Shown: positions 15,720 to 23,918, counted from the stretch's first letter. The stretch is DNA of 64,000 nt from Haladaptatus paucihalophilus DX253 (GCF_000376445.1 NZ_AQXI01000004.1:248001-312000), one strand, 5' to 3'. Made by a program: numbers and translations. The notes: generated by a model from the sequence alone, not told the origin.

Positions 15720-15733
15720 GATGTTTAAACATC
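15720..15733. repeat. 14-bp perfect palindrome GATGTTTAAACATC with partition-like half-sites
   Basis: GATGTTTAAACATC is perfectly self-complementary and contains GATGTTTA, the core of the upstream partition repeat. It is followed by CGTGCGATTCT and CGTGCGAATCGTACGAATC. A downstream outlier of the partition-site family, about 270 bp after the partner gene. Confidence 0.5.
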
Positions 15734-15865
15734 GTGCGATTCTACCGACTCGTGCGAATCGTACGAATCTCAGACATCGCAGCAGTCAGAAAATTTGCGA
15801 ACTACGCTTACAGACCAGTCCTGGCACGATCTGACGGAGAGCAAACTCGAGAAAAACGATTCGGT

Positions 15866-15884
15866 GTTAGTATCGGATACTAAC
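15866..15884. repeat. palindrome GTTAGTAT-CGG-ATACTAAC, copy 1
   Basis: Perfect 8-bp arms with a 3-bp spacer. Identical arms occur at 17313-17331 and, with one mismatch, at 16854-16872. It lies 59 bp beyond the end of the truncated orc1/cdc6. Looks like an operator for a dimeric regulator; which protein binds it is unknown. Confidence 0.65.
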
Positions 15885-15942
15885 TTCAGCTAGAATAGGT
15901 TATTTGAACCAGCAACAGCTTTCTTGAATGTTCAACGTAGGA

Positions 15943-16556
15943 TCAGCTGTTTTGAAGATCAAACACGATATTCTGCTTCGTTTTTGGCTGTTCAAATACA
16001 GTATCGAGAACCATATCCGAGTCGCGCAAGAGGGAGCGTTCCCGATAGCTCCCTTCACTCTTGCCACCATCAGTATGCCGATTTTCAGTGACGTCACTAA
16101 AGGCCCATACCTTCAACAGTTCCAGCACTCGCTGGTGACTGAGAGGATCAGTTCCTTCACTCTTACAGACGTCTTCGTACACACGGTAGATCTCGCCTGT
16201 GTTGAATGCTTGTTTCAGGGAAGATTTCTGGAGATAGGCGAGCGCGAATAGGATATATTTCGAATGGGGAGTCGATCCCCGAATTAGCTCTTGGAACCGC
16301 GACATTTCCGCATAATCCTGTGCTGCATCGACATGCTCCTCTGTGACACTAGAAACGCTATTCCGAGCAGCCAACTTTCCAGTGCTCGAGAGAATTACAA
16401 TTGCTTTCCGTGCGTCACCATGCTCACGCGCGGCAAGCGCTGCTACGCGTGGGATAACACCATCTTCGAGAACATCGGGTTGGAATGTATCTCGCCGTTT
16501 ACTCAGAATTTCACGGATTTGCCCGGCATCATACGGATGGATATGGACGGTTAGTG
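15943..16556 (-). pseudogene. truncated Orc1/Cdc6 initiator (C-terminal half only)
   Basis: The - strand frame opens at 16556, right after a TGA, with PLTVHIHPYDAGQIREILS. This is the AAA+ lid region, followed by sensor-2-type HGDARKAIVILSSTGKLAARN and the winged-helix DNA-binding domain (SRFQELIRGSTPHSKYILFA through SYRERSLLRDSDMVLDTVF). Walker A and B, roughly the first 200 residues of a 400-residue protein, are missing. The break lies only about 20 bp from the first origin-box repeat. An internal ATG at 16374 could still give a winged-helix-only protein. Confidence 0.82.
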
Positions 16557-16574
16557 GTCAAAAAGCGACGAGAG

Positions 16575-16600
16575 ACACCCCTCATTTTCAGTGAAAACAG
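16575..16600 (-). repeat. origin-recognition-box-like repeat 1
   Basis: On the + strand it reads ACACCCCTC then ATTTTCAGTGAAAACAG. Its reverse complement matches 16813-16838 at 24 of 26 positions. Dyad TTTTC-N-GAAAA plus a G-string on one side is the ORB layout bound by Orc1/Cdc6. Confidence 0.65.
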
Positions 16601-16670
16601 TCGAGTGAATACCTACTTGATTCGAGCAGAACACGATAACTTAAAAGCGAGGGAATGGCTTCATTGTCAG

Positions 16671-16694
16671 ACACCACGCTTTCAGTGAAAAACA
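16671..16694 (-). repeat. origin-recognition-box-like repeat 3 (degenerate)
   Basis: ACACCACGC then TTTCAGTGAAAAACA: same orientation and order of elements as repeat 1, with mismatches in the G-string complement. Confidence 0.45.
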
Positions 16695-16812
16695 CGACGA
16701 CTACAACCGATTTTCACCCTCATAACCACGCCGCCAATATTGCTTCTACCCATAGATACTTACTATACATTCTAGTTAAACTAGTAGAGTAGTTGAGAAT
16801 CAGCTAGCGGTT

Positions 16813-16838
16813 CTGTTTTCACTGAAAACGAGGGGTGT
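16813..16838 (+). repeat. origin-recognition-box-like repeat 2 (inverted relative to repeat 1)
   Basis: CTGTTTTCACTGAAAAC followed by GAGGGGTGT. It faces repeat 1 across 212 bp of A/T-rich DNA, the usual paired arrangement in archaeal origins. Confidence 0.65.
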
Positions 16839-16853
16839 GGGGATCCGTCTTCC

Positions 16854-16872
16854 GTTAGCATATTATACTAAC
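16854..16872. repeat. palindrome GTTAGCAT-ATT-ATACTAAC, copy 2
   Basis: One mismatch in the left arm relative to the other two copies. It lies 15 bp from origin repeat 2 and 15 bp beyond the end of the 139-residue gene (16888-17307), so that gene is bracketed by two copies. Confidence 0.6.
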
Positions 16873-16887
16873 CAAGAGCGGACGATT

Positions 16888-17307
16888 TCACACCTGCTCT
16901 CGACGAATCGTCGCTATGTCGGCTGCCACTCGTCCCGATTCATCTGCTGCAATCACGAGTAGATTTGGCGCTGGTGTGCAGGGTGCTCGATCACCGACGT
17001 GAAATCCTGCATCTGCGGCACCCGGCAGTTGGACCTGATAGCCGTTCCCTGCGATCTGAAGTGAAGCGTTTGCAACTCGGTGGATCGAGACGGTGTCGAG
17101 CGGGGCTGATGTCGCGAGTTCGACGATATTCTCGTCGGTGATTCGGTCGAGGTCGACGACAAGAAGAAGGCCGTCAAATGCGAATACGCGGATGTCTGCG
17201 AGACGGGTTGGCTCGTCGTCGGCCTCTTCGACGAGTTCAGCGGCTCGGGCAGGCTTTGTGACTTGGAGAGCGAGGCCATCGCCGGACCGCTTGATCGTGT
17301 TGGGCAT
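16888..17307 (-). CDS. hypothetical protein bracketed by palindromes at the origin
   Basis: 139 residues, acidic, no recognised domain and no membrane segment. It contains VFAFDGLLLVVDLDRITDENI and GNGYQVQLPGAADAGFHVGD, and begins MPNTIKRSGDGLALQVTKPA, an arrangement faintly like AbrB-type swapped-hairpin proteins but not convincing. Start at 17307 lies 5 bp from palindrome copy 3, and its end is 15 bp from copy 2. Such placement fits an autoregulated DNA-binding or copy-control protein; this is inference. Confidence 0.62.
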   Translation of the reverse strand: MPNTIKRSGDGLALQVTKPARAAELVEEADDEPTRLADIRVFAFDGLLLVVDLDRITDENIVELATSAPLDTVSIHRVANASLQIAGNGYQVQLPGAADAGFHVGDRAPCTPAPNLLVIAADESGRVAADIATIRREQV

Positions 17308-17312
17308 TGGCG

Positions 17313-17331
17313 GTTAGTATAGCATACTAAC
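17313..17331. promoter_or_regulatory. palindrome GTTAGTAT-AGC-ATACTAAC, copy 3
   Basis: Perfect 8-bp arms. It lies immediately upstream (5 bp) of the ATG of the 139-residue gene on the - strand, where a bound protein would block transcription or translation start. Same arms as at 15866-15884. Confidence 0.65.
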
Positions 17332-17621
17332 TCATGGATATTCGCCTTGGCAATGCGCTCTCGGCTCGACGTTGTTAGTGCCGCGAATCTTCCCGTATCT
17401 TCAGTTTTACTTCCGCTCTGGTTGGCTGACGTCTTTATCCATCGGATACGAAGCGTCGATTGCAGTCAGCGTACCCCAGTAGACGACGTGAGCTCCTGGC
17501 CCAGACCAACCCATCTTTCCACGTCGTTTGCTCGTTCCCCTTGTTACGATAAGCTAGGTAGTGTCACGAGTGGACTCTGTCCGAGGGCTTACCTGTCGTG
17601 TCCTCGAATTTGGTCGCACGT
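17332..17621. other. intergenic region
   Basis: 290 bases with no gene recognised on either strand. It separates the origin-side gene from the small + strand gene at 17622. Confidence 0.4.
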
Positions 17622-17858
17622 ATGGGTCCAAACGAGACGTCGCCGCTCACTCCACTTGCGCAAGAAGCACTTGATGCGCTCGCGAGCACACTCCCACCCG
17701 GTGGTGAACTTACTTACGAGCAAACCTATGCTATTCTAGCTGAGAAAGAAGATCTCGAGCGGCCTGCTGCCGAAGATATCATCGAACGATTGTACAATAA
17801 GGGCCATGTTTACGAAGTCGAAGGAAAACTCCGACTCACTGATTACGGGGCTGAATAG
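17622..17858 (+). CDS. small winged-helix-like hypothetical protein
   Basis: 78 residues from MGPNETSPLTPLAQEALDAL. The pattern of helices (TYEQTYAILAEKEDLERPAA, EDIIERLYNKGHVYEV) and a final beta-hairpin (EGKLRLTDYG) fits a small winged helix-turn-helix. A start at 17598 adds eight weakly supported residues. It precedes the Orc1/Cdc6-like gene by 229 bp. Role unknown, perhaps replication control. Confidence 0.6.
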   Translation: MGPNETSPLTPLAQEALDALASTLPPGGELTYEQTYAILAEKEDLERPAAEDIIERLYNKGHVYEVEGKLRLTDYGAE

Positions 17859-18087
17859 CGAAGCCGTCATGTTTTGTCAATCATTATTCAGGAGACGATC
17901 GAACCAGCGTCACACTTGATTACGGCATCCAGATCGTCGCTTCGATCTAGTGTGGAAAACGGTCGAGATACCACTGCTTCTTATTGGGTGTCGTCAATAC
18001 CGCTCCTGAACGGACGATGTTTTCGGAAGAATTGGAACTTGCCCACTTCCGTTTATTATCGCGGGCGGAATAGACACGGACAACACA

Positions 18088-19089
18088 ATGATTCACGATG
18101 CTCGCGTCCTGCAACCACAGTTCGTCCCGGAAGAGGTCGAGCATCGCAACGCCGAGATCAACACCCTCTCGAATACACTCAAACCCATCATGGACGGTCA
18201 AAACGGCGAAACATCGCTCCTATTGGGACCGTCCGGCGCGGGGAAAACCTGTATCGCGAAGTTCACCATCGAGCGACTACGTGAGAACGTTCTCGATATC
18301 GACCGCCAGTACGTCAACTGCTGGCAGGATTACACGCGATTTCAAGTCCTCTATCGTATTCTCGAAGGCATTGGCGAAACTGTCAACATCCATCGTCGAT
18401 CGACACCGAAAGACGAACTCCTCGACCGTCTTCAGCGGTACGATGGACCACAGTTCATCGTCATCCTCGACGAAGTCGACCAACTCGAAGACAAGAGCGT
18501 CTTGTATGATTTGTATCGGATGCCGACCATCTCGATGGTACTCATTACGAACCGCGAGGACGAGCTATTTTCCCATCTCGACGGTCGATTGGCCAGCCGG
18601 TTGCGGACGTGTGTTCGCGTTCCGTTCGAAAAGTACCACCTCGACGAACTCGTTTCGATCCTTCGTGCTCGTGTCCAATGGGGACTTTCGGAAGGCGCAA
18701 TCGGAAACCAGGAACTCGAACTGATCGCAGACGCAGCAGCGGGTGATGCACGGGTCGCAATCGGCATTCTCAGGAACGCGGCACGTCGCGCCGACCAGAG
18801 TGGTCTGGATTACATTTCAACCGATATCGTTGATGAGGCAATCCCGGATGGCCAGCGCGAAGTTCGGCAGAAAACGATCAGTCAACTCAACGCTCATCAG
18901 CGCGCCCTCTACGACATTTTGGAAGAAGAGGGTGAACTCAATCCAGGGGAACTCTACGAGGCATATCAGGAACGCGTCGAGAATCCGAAAACAAATCGGA
19001 CAGTCAGAAATCACCTCTCGAAAATGGAGCACTATCGGCTCGTCGTGGCCGATGGGAAGAATCGAGCGCGAACATACCAACTCCGCTGA
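18088..19089 (+). CDS. Orc1/Cdc6-family AAA+ ATPase
   Basis: 333 residues. Walker A GPSGAGKT (about residues 48-55), Walker B FIVILDEVDQ (about 125-134), sensor-type ITNRED, arginine region SRLRTCVRVPF, and lid GDARVAIGILRNAARRAD. The C-terminal winged helix includes LNAHQRALYDILEEEGEL and RTVRNHLSKMEHYRLV. It is shorter than replicative Orc1/Cdc6 (about 400) and belongs to a divergent group. It can bind DNA and load or recruit replication factors. It lies 1.2 kb from the putative origin and heads the PolB cassette, so it may serve either. Confidence 0.87.
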   Translation: MIHDARVLQPQFVPEEVEHRNAEINTLSNTLKPIMDGQNGETSLLLGPSGAGKTCIAKFTIERLRENVLDIDRQYVNCWQDYTRFQVLYRILEGIGETVNIHRRSTPKDELLDRLQRYDGPQFIVILDEVDQLEDKSVLYDLYRMPTISMVLITNREDELFSHLDGRLASRLRTCVRVPFEKYHLDELVSILRARVQWGLSEGAIGNQELELIADAAAGDARVAIGILRNAARRADQSGLDYISTDIVDEAIPDGQREVRQKTISQLNAHQRALYDILEEEGELNPGELYEAYQERVENPKTNRTVRNHLSKMEHYRLVVADGKNRARTYQLR

Positions 19090-19161
19090 TTCGCGCTTTC
19101 GGAAGCGTTGGAAACGACCCAGTCTTGCCTATGGTTGTACCGAGAGACACGTCTATTCGTG

Positions 19162-19842
19162 ATGATGAATCAGAACTCACCGACGCTTCCGACGCTCGGC
19201 AGTGGAATAACACTTCTCGAAGTGGATGACCGAACGACTGGTGCACTTCAGTCGCTCGTTCTCGACCACCTCTTGCTCGAAGATGGCTCTGCCATCTGGG
19301 TTGATGCACAGAGACACGGAGCCACACAGCCACTCGCACGAATTGCACCATCGATGCGCTTGCTCGACCGCATTCGTATCGCTCGTGCGTTCACGCCGTG
19401 GCAACATTCGAGCCTTCTGCAGGACCTCAAGTCGGCCGTCACGGCTGACACGACGCTCGTGATTCTCCCCGCGTTCGACTGGTTCTACCGCTCCGACGAC
19501 TTGGGTCAGGGTGATGGAAAACGGATGCTGGCAGCGGGTCTCGAGTTCGTCACCGAACTCGCGGGTGAAACCGACAGTCCGATTCTAGTGACTCTGGATT
19601 CCGACGATTCGTTTACCGCACCGATTCGAGCGGCGGTAGACGACGTCGTTCGTTGTCGAGGGACGACGTTCGGCCCTCGATTTACCGGCGACGACTTCGA
19701 AACGCTGGTCTACTCGCTGGAGAACGGCTTGGTGCAGACGACATTCGCGTTTTGGAAACAGGTGCTCACGACGCGGCATCCATCTATCGAAGGTGCGAGT
19801 GCCACCACTCGAACGGAGGTGAGCCTCCATGGGGCGAACTAA
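19162..19842 (+). CDS. RecA/RadA-fold-like protein without a Walker A motif
   Basis: 226 residues from MMNQNSPTLP; a start at 19108 adds 18 unlikely residues. The order GSAIWVDAQRHGATQPLAR, RIRIARAFTPWQHSSLLQDL and TTLVILPAFDWFYRSDDL mimics the RadA/KaiC core (strand with the donor acid, VARAF-type helix, Walker B strand), but no P-loop is present. Probably an inactive RecA-like accessory subunit. It overlaps the next gene by 14 bp in the cassette with the polymerase. Assignment to the fold is by pattern only. Confidence 0.6.
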   Translation: MMNQNSPTLPTLGSGITLLEVDDRTTGALQSLVLDHLLLEDGSAIWVDAQRHGATQPLARIAPSMRLLDRIRIARAFTPWQHSSLLQDLKSAVTADTTLVILPAFDWFYRSDDLGQGDGKRMLAAGLEFVTELAGETDSPILVTLDSDDSFTAPIRAAVDDVVRCRGTTFGPRFTGDDFETLVYSLENGLVQTTFAFWKQVLTTRHPSIEGASATTRTEVSLHGAN

Positions 19843-20101
19843 TTCGACGTATCGTGACCTCCTTCGGGCGATGGAGAATCGATGGGGGGAGTATCGACGC
19901 GGCCTTCGTCGTGCTGACCAGCAGGTGTTCGACCGGCTGTTCGAGTTTGCACGGGCACACGCGGATGCGAGCGGATTGCAGACGCCTCGGCTCGTAGAAA
20001 TCCCCGCTCTCGTCTCGATTATCCTCGAACAGCAAAAGCAGATTGACGACCTCGAAGACCGTCTCGACCATCTCGAGCAGGATCTCAACGATCGGGAATG
20101 A
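19829..20101 (+). CDS. small helical/coiled-coil protein of the PolB cassette
   Basis: 90 residues, almost entirely helical. The C-terminal third (IILEQQKQIDDLEDRLDHLEQ) is a clear coiled coil. N-terminal RDLLRAMENRWGEYRRGLRRADQ is amphipathic. It overlaps the preceding gene by 14 bp and ends 4 bp before the polymerase start, so it is tightly coupled to both. Likely a bridging subunit between the RecA-like protein and the polymerase; no family name recognised. Confidence 0.72.
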   Translation: MGRTNSTYRDLLRAMENRWGEYRRGLRRADQQVFDRLFEFARAHADASGLQTPRLVEIPALVSIILEQQKQIDDLEDRLDHLEQDLNDRE

Positions 20102-20105
20102 GACG

Positions 20106-22205
20106 ATGGTGTACAAAATCGACTCCGTTGACGGCGACGTGTTCAGGTGGTCGGTAACCGAGTCGGGGGTGGAATGTGAAGTAGATGAATCGTACACGCC
20201 GACGATCCATGTGTCCGTCCATGGTGATGGCGACTTTTCGACGGCACGTGCTGCACTTCGGGACCATCCTGCCGTTACGCGGGTTGCTGTGGTTGAGGGA
20301 CGCGTGAGCTTTCGGCACGACCCCGAGCAAGTACTCCGAGTGGATGTAGTTGACCTCAAGGCGGTGAATTCAGTGGCACGAATGGTGAGCAAGTGGGGCT
20401 CTCCTGGTGAGTATCGCTGCTACAACGTTGATTTCTCGCGAGAGTTCCGCTACTGTCTCGAAGAAGGAATCGATCCGTTGCCGAAACACGAACTCTCGAA
20501 GATGCAGATTGCTGTGTCGGAGACGGAGCTTGCGAGTGAGCAAGTTACTGAACTTACGATCGACGATGAGATGGTGACTGGGAGTGGTGCGGACGTGTTA
20601 ACGGCATTGTCGGCTCGTGTTGAGTCGGTTGACCCCGACGTTCTGTTCCTGAACACCAGTGACCTCATTCCCATCCTCTTCCAGCAGGCCGACCGACTCG
20701 ACGTAGAGTTCCAGCTTGGACGACGACCCGGATGGCAGCAGTTGGCGGGTGAATCGACCTACGAAAGCTACGGGCAAGTCGGGCACTCCCCGGCACGCTA
20801 CAATCTGCCCGGTCGGGTGATCATCGATGGCTCGAATACGTTCATGTGGAATCAGACGAATCTCGACGGCTGTCTGTATCTCGTCGAGCAGTCGGGCAAA
20901 CCGCTGCAGGAGTTGGCATGGTCCTCGATTGGGAATGTTCTGACCGGGATTCAGATCCAAGAAGCTCGTGAACGGGATGTGCTTGTCCCGTGGCGTTCGT
21001 GGCGACACGAGCAGTTCAAAACGATGCGCCAGTTGCACGACGCCGACCGAGGTGGGTTCACGTTTACACCGGACGTCGGGCTGCACGAGGATGTCCACGA
21101 ACTCGACTTCTCCTCGTTGTATCCGAGTATCATCGTCACGCGGAATGTGAGCCCTGAGAAGATTCGGTGTGAGTGCCATGCTGGTCGAGAAGATGTGCCG
21201 GGCATCGGGTATTCGATTTGTGATGAGCGTGGGTACCTTCCGGATGTGCTTGAGCCGTTGATCGAAGATCGTGATGCGATTAAAGCCGAGATTCGGGAGA
21301 CTGAGGACGAAGAACGTCGCGACGAGTTGGAAGGCCAATCGAGTGCGATCAAGTGGATTTTGGTCTCCTGTTTCGGCTATCAGGGGTTTTCGAACGCGAA
21401 GTTCGGACGGATCGAGTGCCACGAGGCGATCAACGCGTATGCTCGGGAGATTCTGTTGGAGACGAAAGCAGTGCTCGAGGAGAACGGGTGGCGCATTGTG
21501 CATGGTATCGTCGATAGTGTGTGGGTGACGCCGATCGAAGGCGAGGAACAGACGTCGCTTTCGGAGCTTGTCTCGGAGATTTCTGAAGAAGTGGAAATTC
21601 GGCTCGAACACGAAGCGCACTACGACTGGATTGCGTTTGTGCCATTGCGTGATTCGGATGCTGGTGCCTTGACGAAGTACTTCGGGAAGGTCGCTGATGA
21701 GGACGCGTACAAGTATCGGGGCATCGAGTGTCGCCAGCGGAGTACGCCGTCGTATATCGATGAGGCGCAGAAAGCGTTGATTCGAGCGGTGGATGCGTAT
21801 CGTGATCCAGAGGCGGTGTGTGGGGAACTACGGTCGTGGGTCAATCGTCTTGAGCGTGGGGTAGTCGATCCGAGTGAGTTGGTGATCACGAATCGTGTTT
21901 CGAAAAAGCGGGAGGACTACACGCAATCGACGCGGAGTGTGGCGGCACTGGAGCGGGCGGCGGATTTGGGGTTGGCGCGTGCGCCTGGTCAGAGTGTCTC
22001 GTATGTGGTGGTGGACGATTCGAAGAAATCGCGGGAGCGGGTGAAATTGGCAAGTGAGGAGGTAGACGAGTATGATGTCGAGTTTTATCGGGAGTTGTTG
22101 GTTCGTGCGACAGCGAGTGTATTGTCACCGCTTGGGTGGCGAGAATTGGATATTGAACGGGAGTTAGAGCAGTATACCGAGTCGAGTTTGACGTCGTTTA
22201 GGTAA
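20106..22205 (+). CDS. polB: divergent family B DNA polymerase (PolB2-type)
   Basis: 699 residues from MVYKIDSVDG. Polymerase motif A is LDFSSLYPSIIV with Asp334. Motif B is in IKWILVSCFGYQG with Lys416. Motif C is HGIVDSVWV with Asp470, so the usual YGDTDS has lost its first aspartate. The exonuclease region (about residues 130-220) lacks the DIE motif, so proofreading is probably absent. Archaeal PolB2 proteins share these changes. Start 4 bp after the coiled-coil gene. Likely an accessory, repair or translesion-type polymerase rather than the main replicase. Confidence 0.9.
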   Translation: MVYKIDSVDGDVFRWSVTESGVECEVDESYTPTIHVSVHGDGDFSTARAALRDHPAVTRVAVVEGRVSFRHDPEQVLRVDVVDLKAVNSVARMVSKWGSPGEYRCYNVDFSREFRYCLEEGIDPLPKHELSKMQIAVSETELASEQVTELTIDDEMVTGSGADVLTALSARVESVDPDVLFLNTSDLIPILFQQADRLDVEFQLGRRPGWQQLAGESTYESYGQVGHSPARYNLPGRVIIDGSNTFMWNQTNLDGCLYLVEQSGKPLQELAWSSIGNVLTGIQIQEARERDVLVPWRSWRHEQFKTMRQLHDADRGGFTFTPDVGLHEDVHELDFSSLYPSIIVTRNVSPEKIRCECHAGREDVPGIGYSICDERGYLPDVLEPLIEDRDAIKAEIRETEDEERRDELEGQSSAIKWILVSCFGYQGFSNAKFGRIECHEAINAYAREILLETKAVLEENGWRIVHGIVDSVWVTPIEGEEQTSLSELVSEISEEVEIRLEHEAHYDWIAFVPLRDSDAGALTKYFGKVADEDAYKYRGIECRQRSTPSYIDEAQKALIRAVDAYRDPEAVCGELRSWVNRLERGVVDPSELVITNRVSKKREDYTQSTRSVAALERAADLGLARAPGQSVSYVVVDDSKKSRERVKLASEEVDEYDVEFYRELLVRATASVLSPLGWRELDIERELEQYTESSLTSFR

Positions 22206-22426
22206 CGTTTGTATGCTGCGAGAGCGAGCCCGGATGGTGTACCAATCAACAGTACCCAGTGCCACGGCTTCATACTGACAATCGTGCACCAGCACCGGAG
22301 CGGGAGGTATCTGAGCTGCCCGAGAGTGAGTTGCCACTGCAGGTGATTGCCGCGGTTGTCCTCCCATGCAGACATATGTACTAAGCATAGCCGAATTGAT
22401 ATAGTGGTTCGGTGTGGCAGTTCGCA

Positions 22427-22480
22427 CTCTACAGGCGGAGCAGGCCGAGTGCCTCGGGGCTTGACCCCGAGGCGGTTCAC
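22427..22480 (+). mobile_element. IS200/IS605-type (tnpB) end remnant with hairpin
   Basis: GCCTCGGGG (22451-22459), CTTGA loop, CCCCGAGGC (22465-22473) form a perfect 9-bp hairpin, preceded by CTCTACAGGCGGAGC and followed by GGTTCAC. The same segment, degenerate and inverted, is at 13935-13990. It matches the kind of structured 3' end carried by tnpB elements. No transposase gene remains beside it. Confidence 0.55.
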
Positions 22481-22636
22481 GTGAAACACGAGAAACCGGA
22501 CACCCCCGAGAAGGTGCAAAACTGGCTGCCAGCCCCCGACGGTGGCATGCGCTTTGCGGCTCGATTCTATGGACCCCACTGGTCGCTGGTCGACGGGCCA
22601 TATGACATGCCCGAAGTCGTCCTTGCGGAGGAATGA
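22481..22636 (+). pseudogene. C-terminal fragment of a DUF1254/DUF1214 protein
   Basis: The frame KVQNWLPAPDGGMRFAARFYGPHW followed by DMPEVVL is the conserved end of DUF1214 proteins. Nothing upstream belongs to the family: the preceding bases are the tnpB-type end, so insertion and deletion removed the rest. About 50 residues of a protein normally over 400 remain. Confidence 0.7.
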
Positions 22637-22795
22637 CGACTCCTCACTTCATCTCCAACCAGACAGTTGGCCTGCTGCATACTTCCTATTCGGTAGCCCA
22701 GTCTTAGCTGAGTGCTGGTAGTTCGACCAGCTACTGCTGAATAGAACGCGCTTATTCACCATGTGTCGTCGGAAGTTCGACGCCACTGTCTCTGA

Positions 22796-23341
22796 TTACT
22801 CGCCCGTGGGCTCAGATGTGGACGCTTCGTTTCCGCCCGAGTCCCCTCCGGCGCCACCACGCTGGCCGAGTTCCTGATCAACCATCAGGAGGCCGGGACC
22901 GTCGTCACCGACGTGCTTGAGTTTATCCAGAACGGCCTGTGCTGTCGCCTCCTCCTCGACCTGCTCCGCAACGAACCACTGGAGCATGTTCTCGGTCGCG
23001 TTGTCGTTCTCTTCACGGGCGAGTGCGACGAGGTCATTGATCATCCCGGTTATTTCGACCTCGTGTTCGTAGGCTGCCTCGAAGGCGTCAGACGGACTGG
23101 ACCACTCCTTTGGCGGACTGTCAATAGTATCCAGAGTAACTCGTCCGTCGCGCTCGATGACGAAGTCATAAATTCGCATCGCGTGAGCACGCTCCTCGTC
23201 GGCCTGGGCCCGCATCCACGACGCGAACCCGGGCAGACCTTCATCCTCGTAGTAGGCCGCCATCGAGAGGTACAAGTACTCCGAGTAGAGTTCAGCGTTG
23301 ATCTGTTCGTTCAATGCCTCCTCGAGCGAATCTTTGAGCAT
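22796..23341 (-). CDS. ftn: ferritin
   Basis: 181 residues from MLKDSLEEALNEQINAELYS; longer frame to 23395 rejected. Ferroxidase residues are visible in EQINAELYSEYLYL (first Glu), DEERAHAMRIYDF (E-x-x-H) and NMLQWFVAEQVEEEATAQ (late Glu/Gln pair). Four-helix bundle that assembles a 24-mer iron store, oxidising Fe(II) and limiting oxidative damage in the cytoplasm. The glycine-rich C-terminal tail (about 25 residues) is an unstructured extension common in haloarchaea. Monocistronic. Confidence 0.92.
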   Translation of the reverse strand: MLKDSLEEALNEQINAELYSEYLYLSMAAYYEDEGLPGFASWMRAQADEERAHAMRIYDFVIERDGRVTLDTIDSPPKEWSSPSDAFEAAYEHEVEITGMINDLVALAREENDNATENMLQWFVAEQVEEEATAQAVLDKLKHVGDDGPGLLMVDQELGQRGGAGGDSGGNEASTSEPTGE

Positions 23342-23610
23342 AACGTCTAGGTTAACGCTTGGCCATGGCATCATTGTTGGGGTCAACGAAACCAACCCCT
23401 ATTCGAAGTATATGATGGATGGGTGATGGGTATGTGCAGTTCTGGAGATACTGACTACGCCCTCTGTATCCGGCACAACACCCCTGACAGCTATAGTGCG
23501 TTGCCACCTCTCGATAGACCAACCGTGCGACCATCACGTCGTTCGTCTTGGTGACGTTCTTCGCGTGTTCGAGGACGTTGAGATACTTGTCCTCAACCTG
23601 CTGACTTTCC

Positions 23611-23870
23611 TCAGTCTTCCTTTTGTAGTTGATCTACGAGTGCATCCATTCGGTCGACGAATACTTCTGTTCGAGTACGAAGTGCGCTCAAATCGAGATC
23701 GAGTGGTTCGTAGCCATAGTCGGCTTGCTCACATTGGTCCCACAATTTGGATGAAAATCTCCCGTCGTCTCGTGGCGCATCCCCTTCGCGTCTACTTCCC
23801 TCCTCATTCCCTCGTAGTGGAATGATGAACGGCGAGCCGACCGAGTGGAGATTCGGTCCCAGACTGGTCG
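23611..23870 (-). pseudogene. 3' end of an unidentified gene
   Basis: The - strand frame runs without a start from about 23890 and ends FSSKLWDQCEQADYGYEP, LDLDLSALRTRTEVFVDRM, DALVDQLQKED and TGA at 23611-23613. The acidic helical end is convincingly protein-like. No domain is recognised, and the 5' part has been lost. It overlaps nothing functional on the + strand. Confidence 0.38.
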
Positions 23871-23918
23871 ATCTGAACCTGCAAAGCGTTTATGAGGGAG
23901 AAATTCGTTTCGACGGGC

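Larger units (their letters stand above)
16557..16887. other. putative replication origin
   Basis: Three origin-recognition-box-like repeats (16575-16600 and 16671-16694 in one orientation, 16813-16838 inverted) surround an A/T-rich stretch (about 16720-16800) containing the near-palindrome CTAGTTAAACTAG. The core TTTTCASTGAAAAC followed by GAGGGG matches the general archaeal ORB plan (dyad plus G-string). A truncated and an intact orc1/cdc6-like gene lie on either side. Origin function is inferred from structure only. Confidence 0.65.

Noticed and set aside
20598-21620. 340-codon - strand frame opposite the polymerase gene
   Set aside because: It mirrors the polB coding sequence and has no domain; the + strand has clear polymerase motifs.
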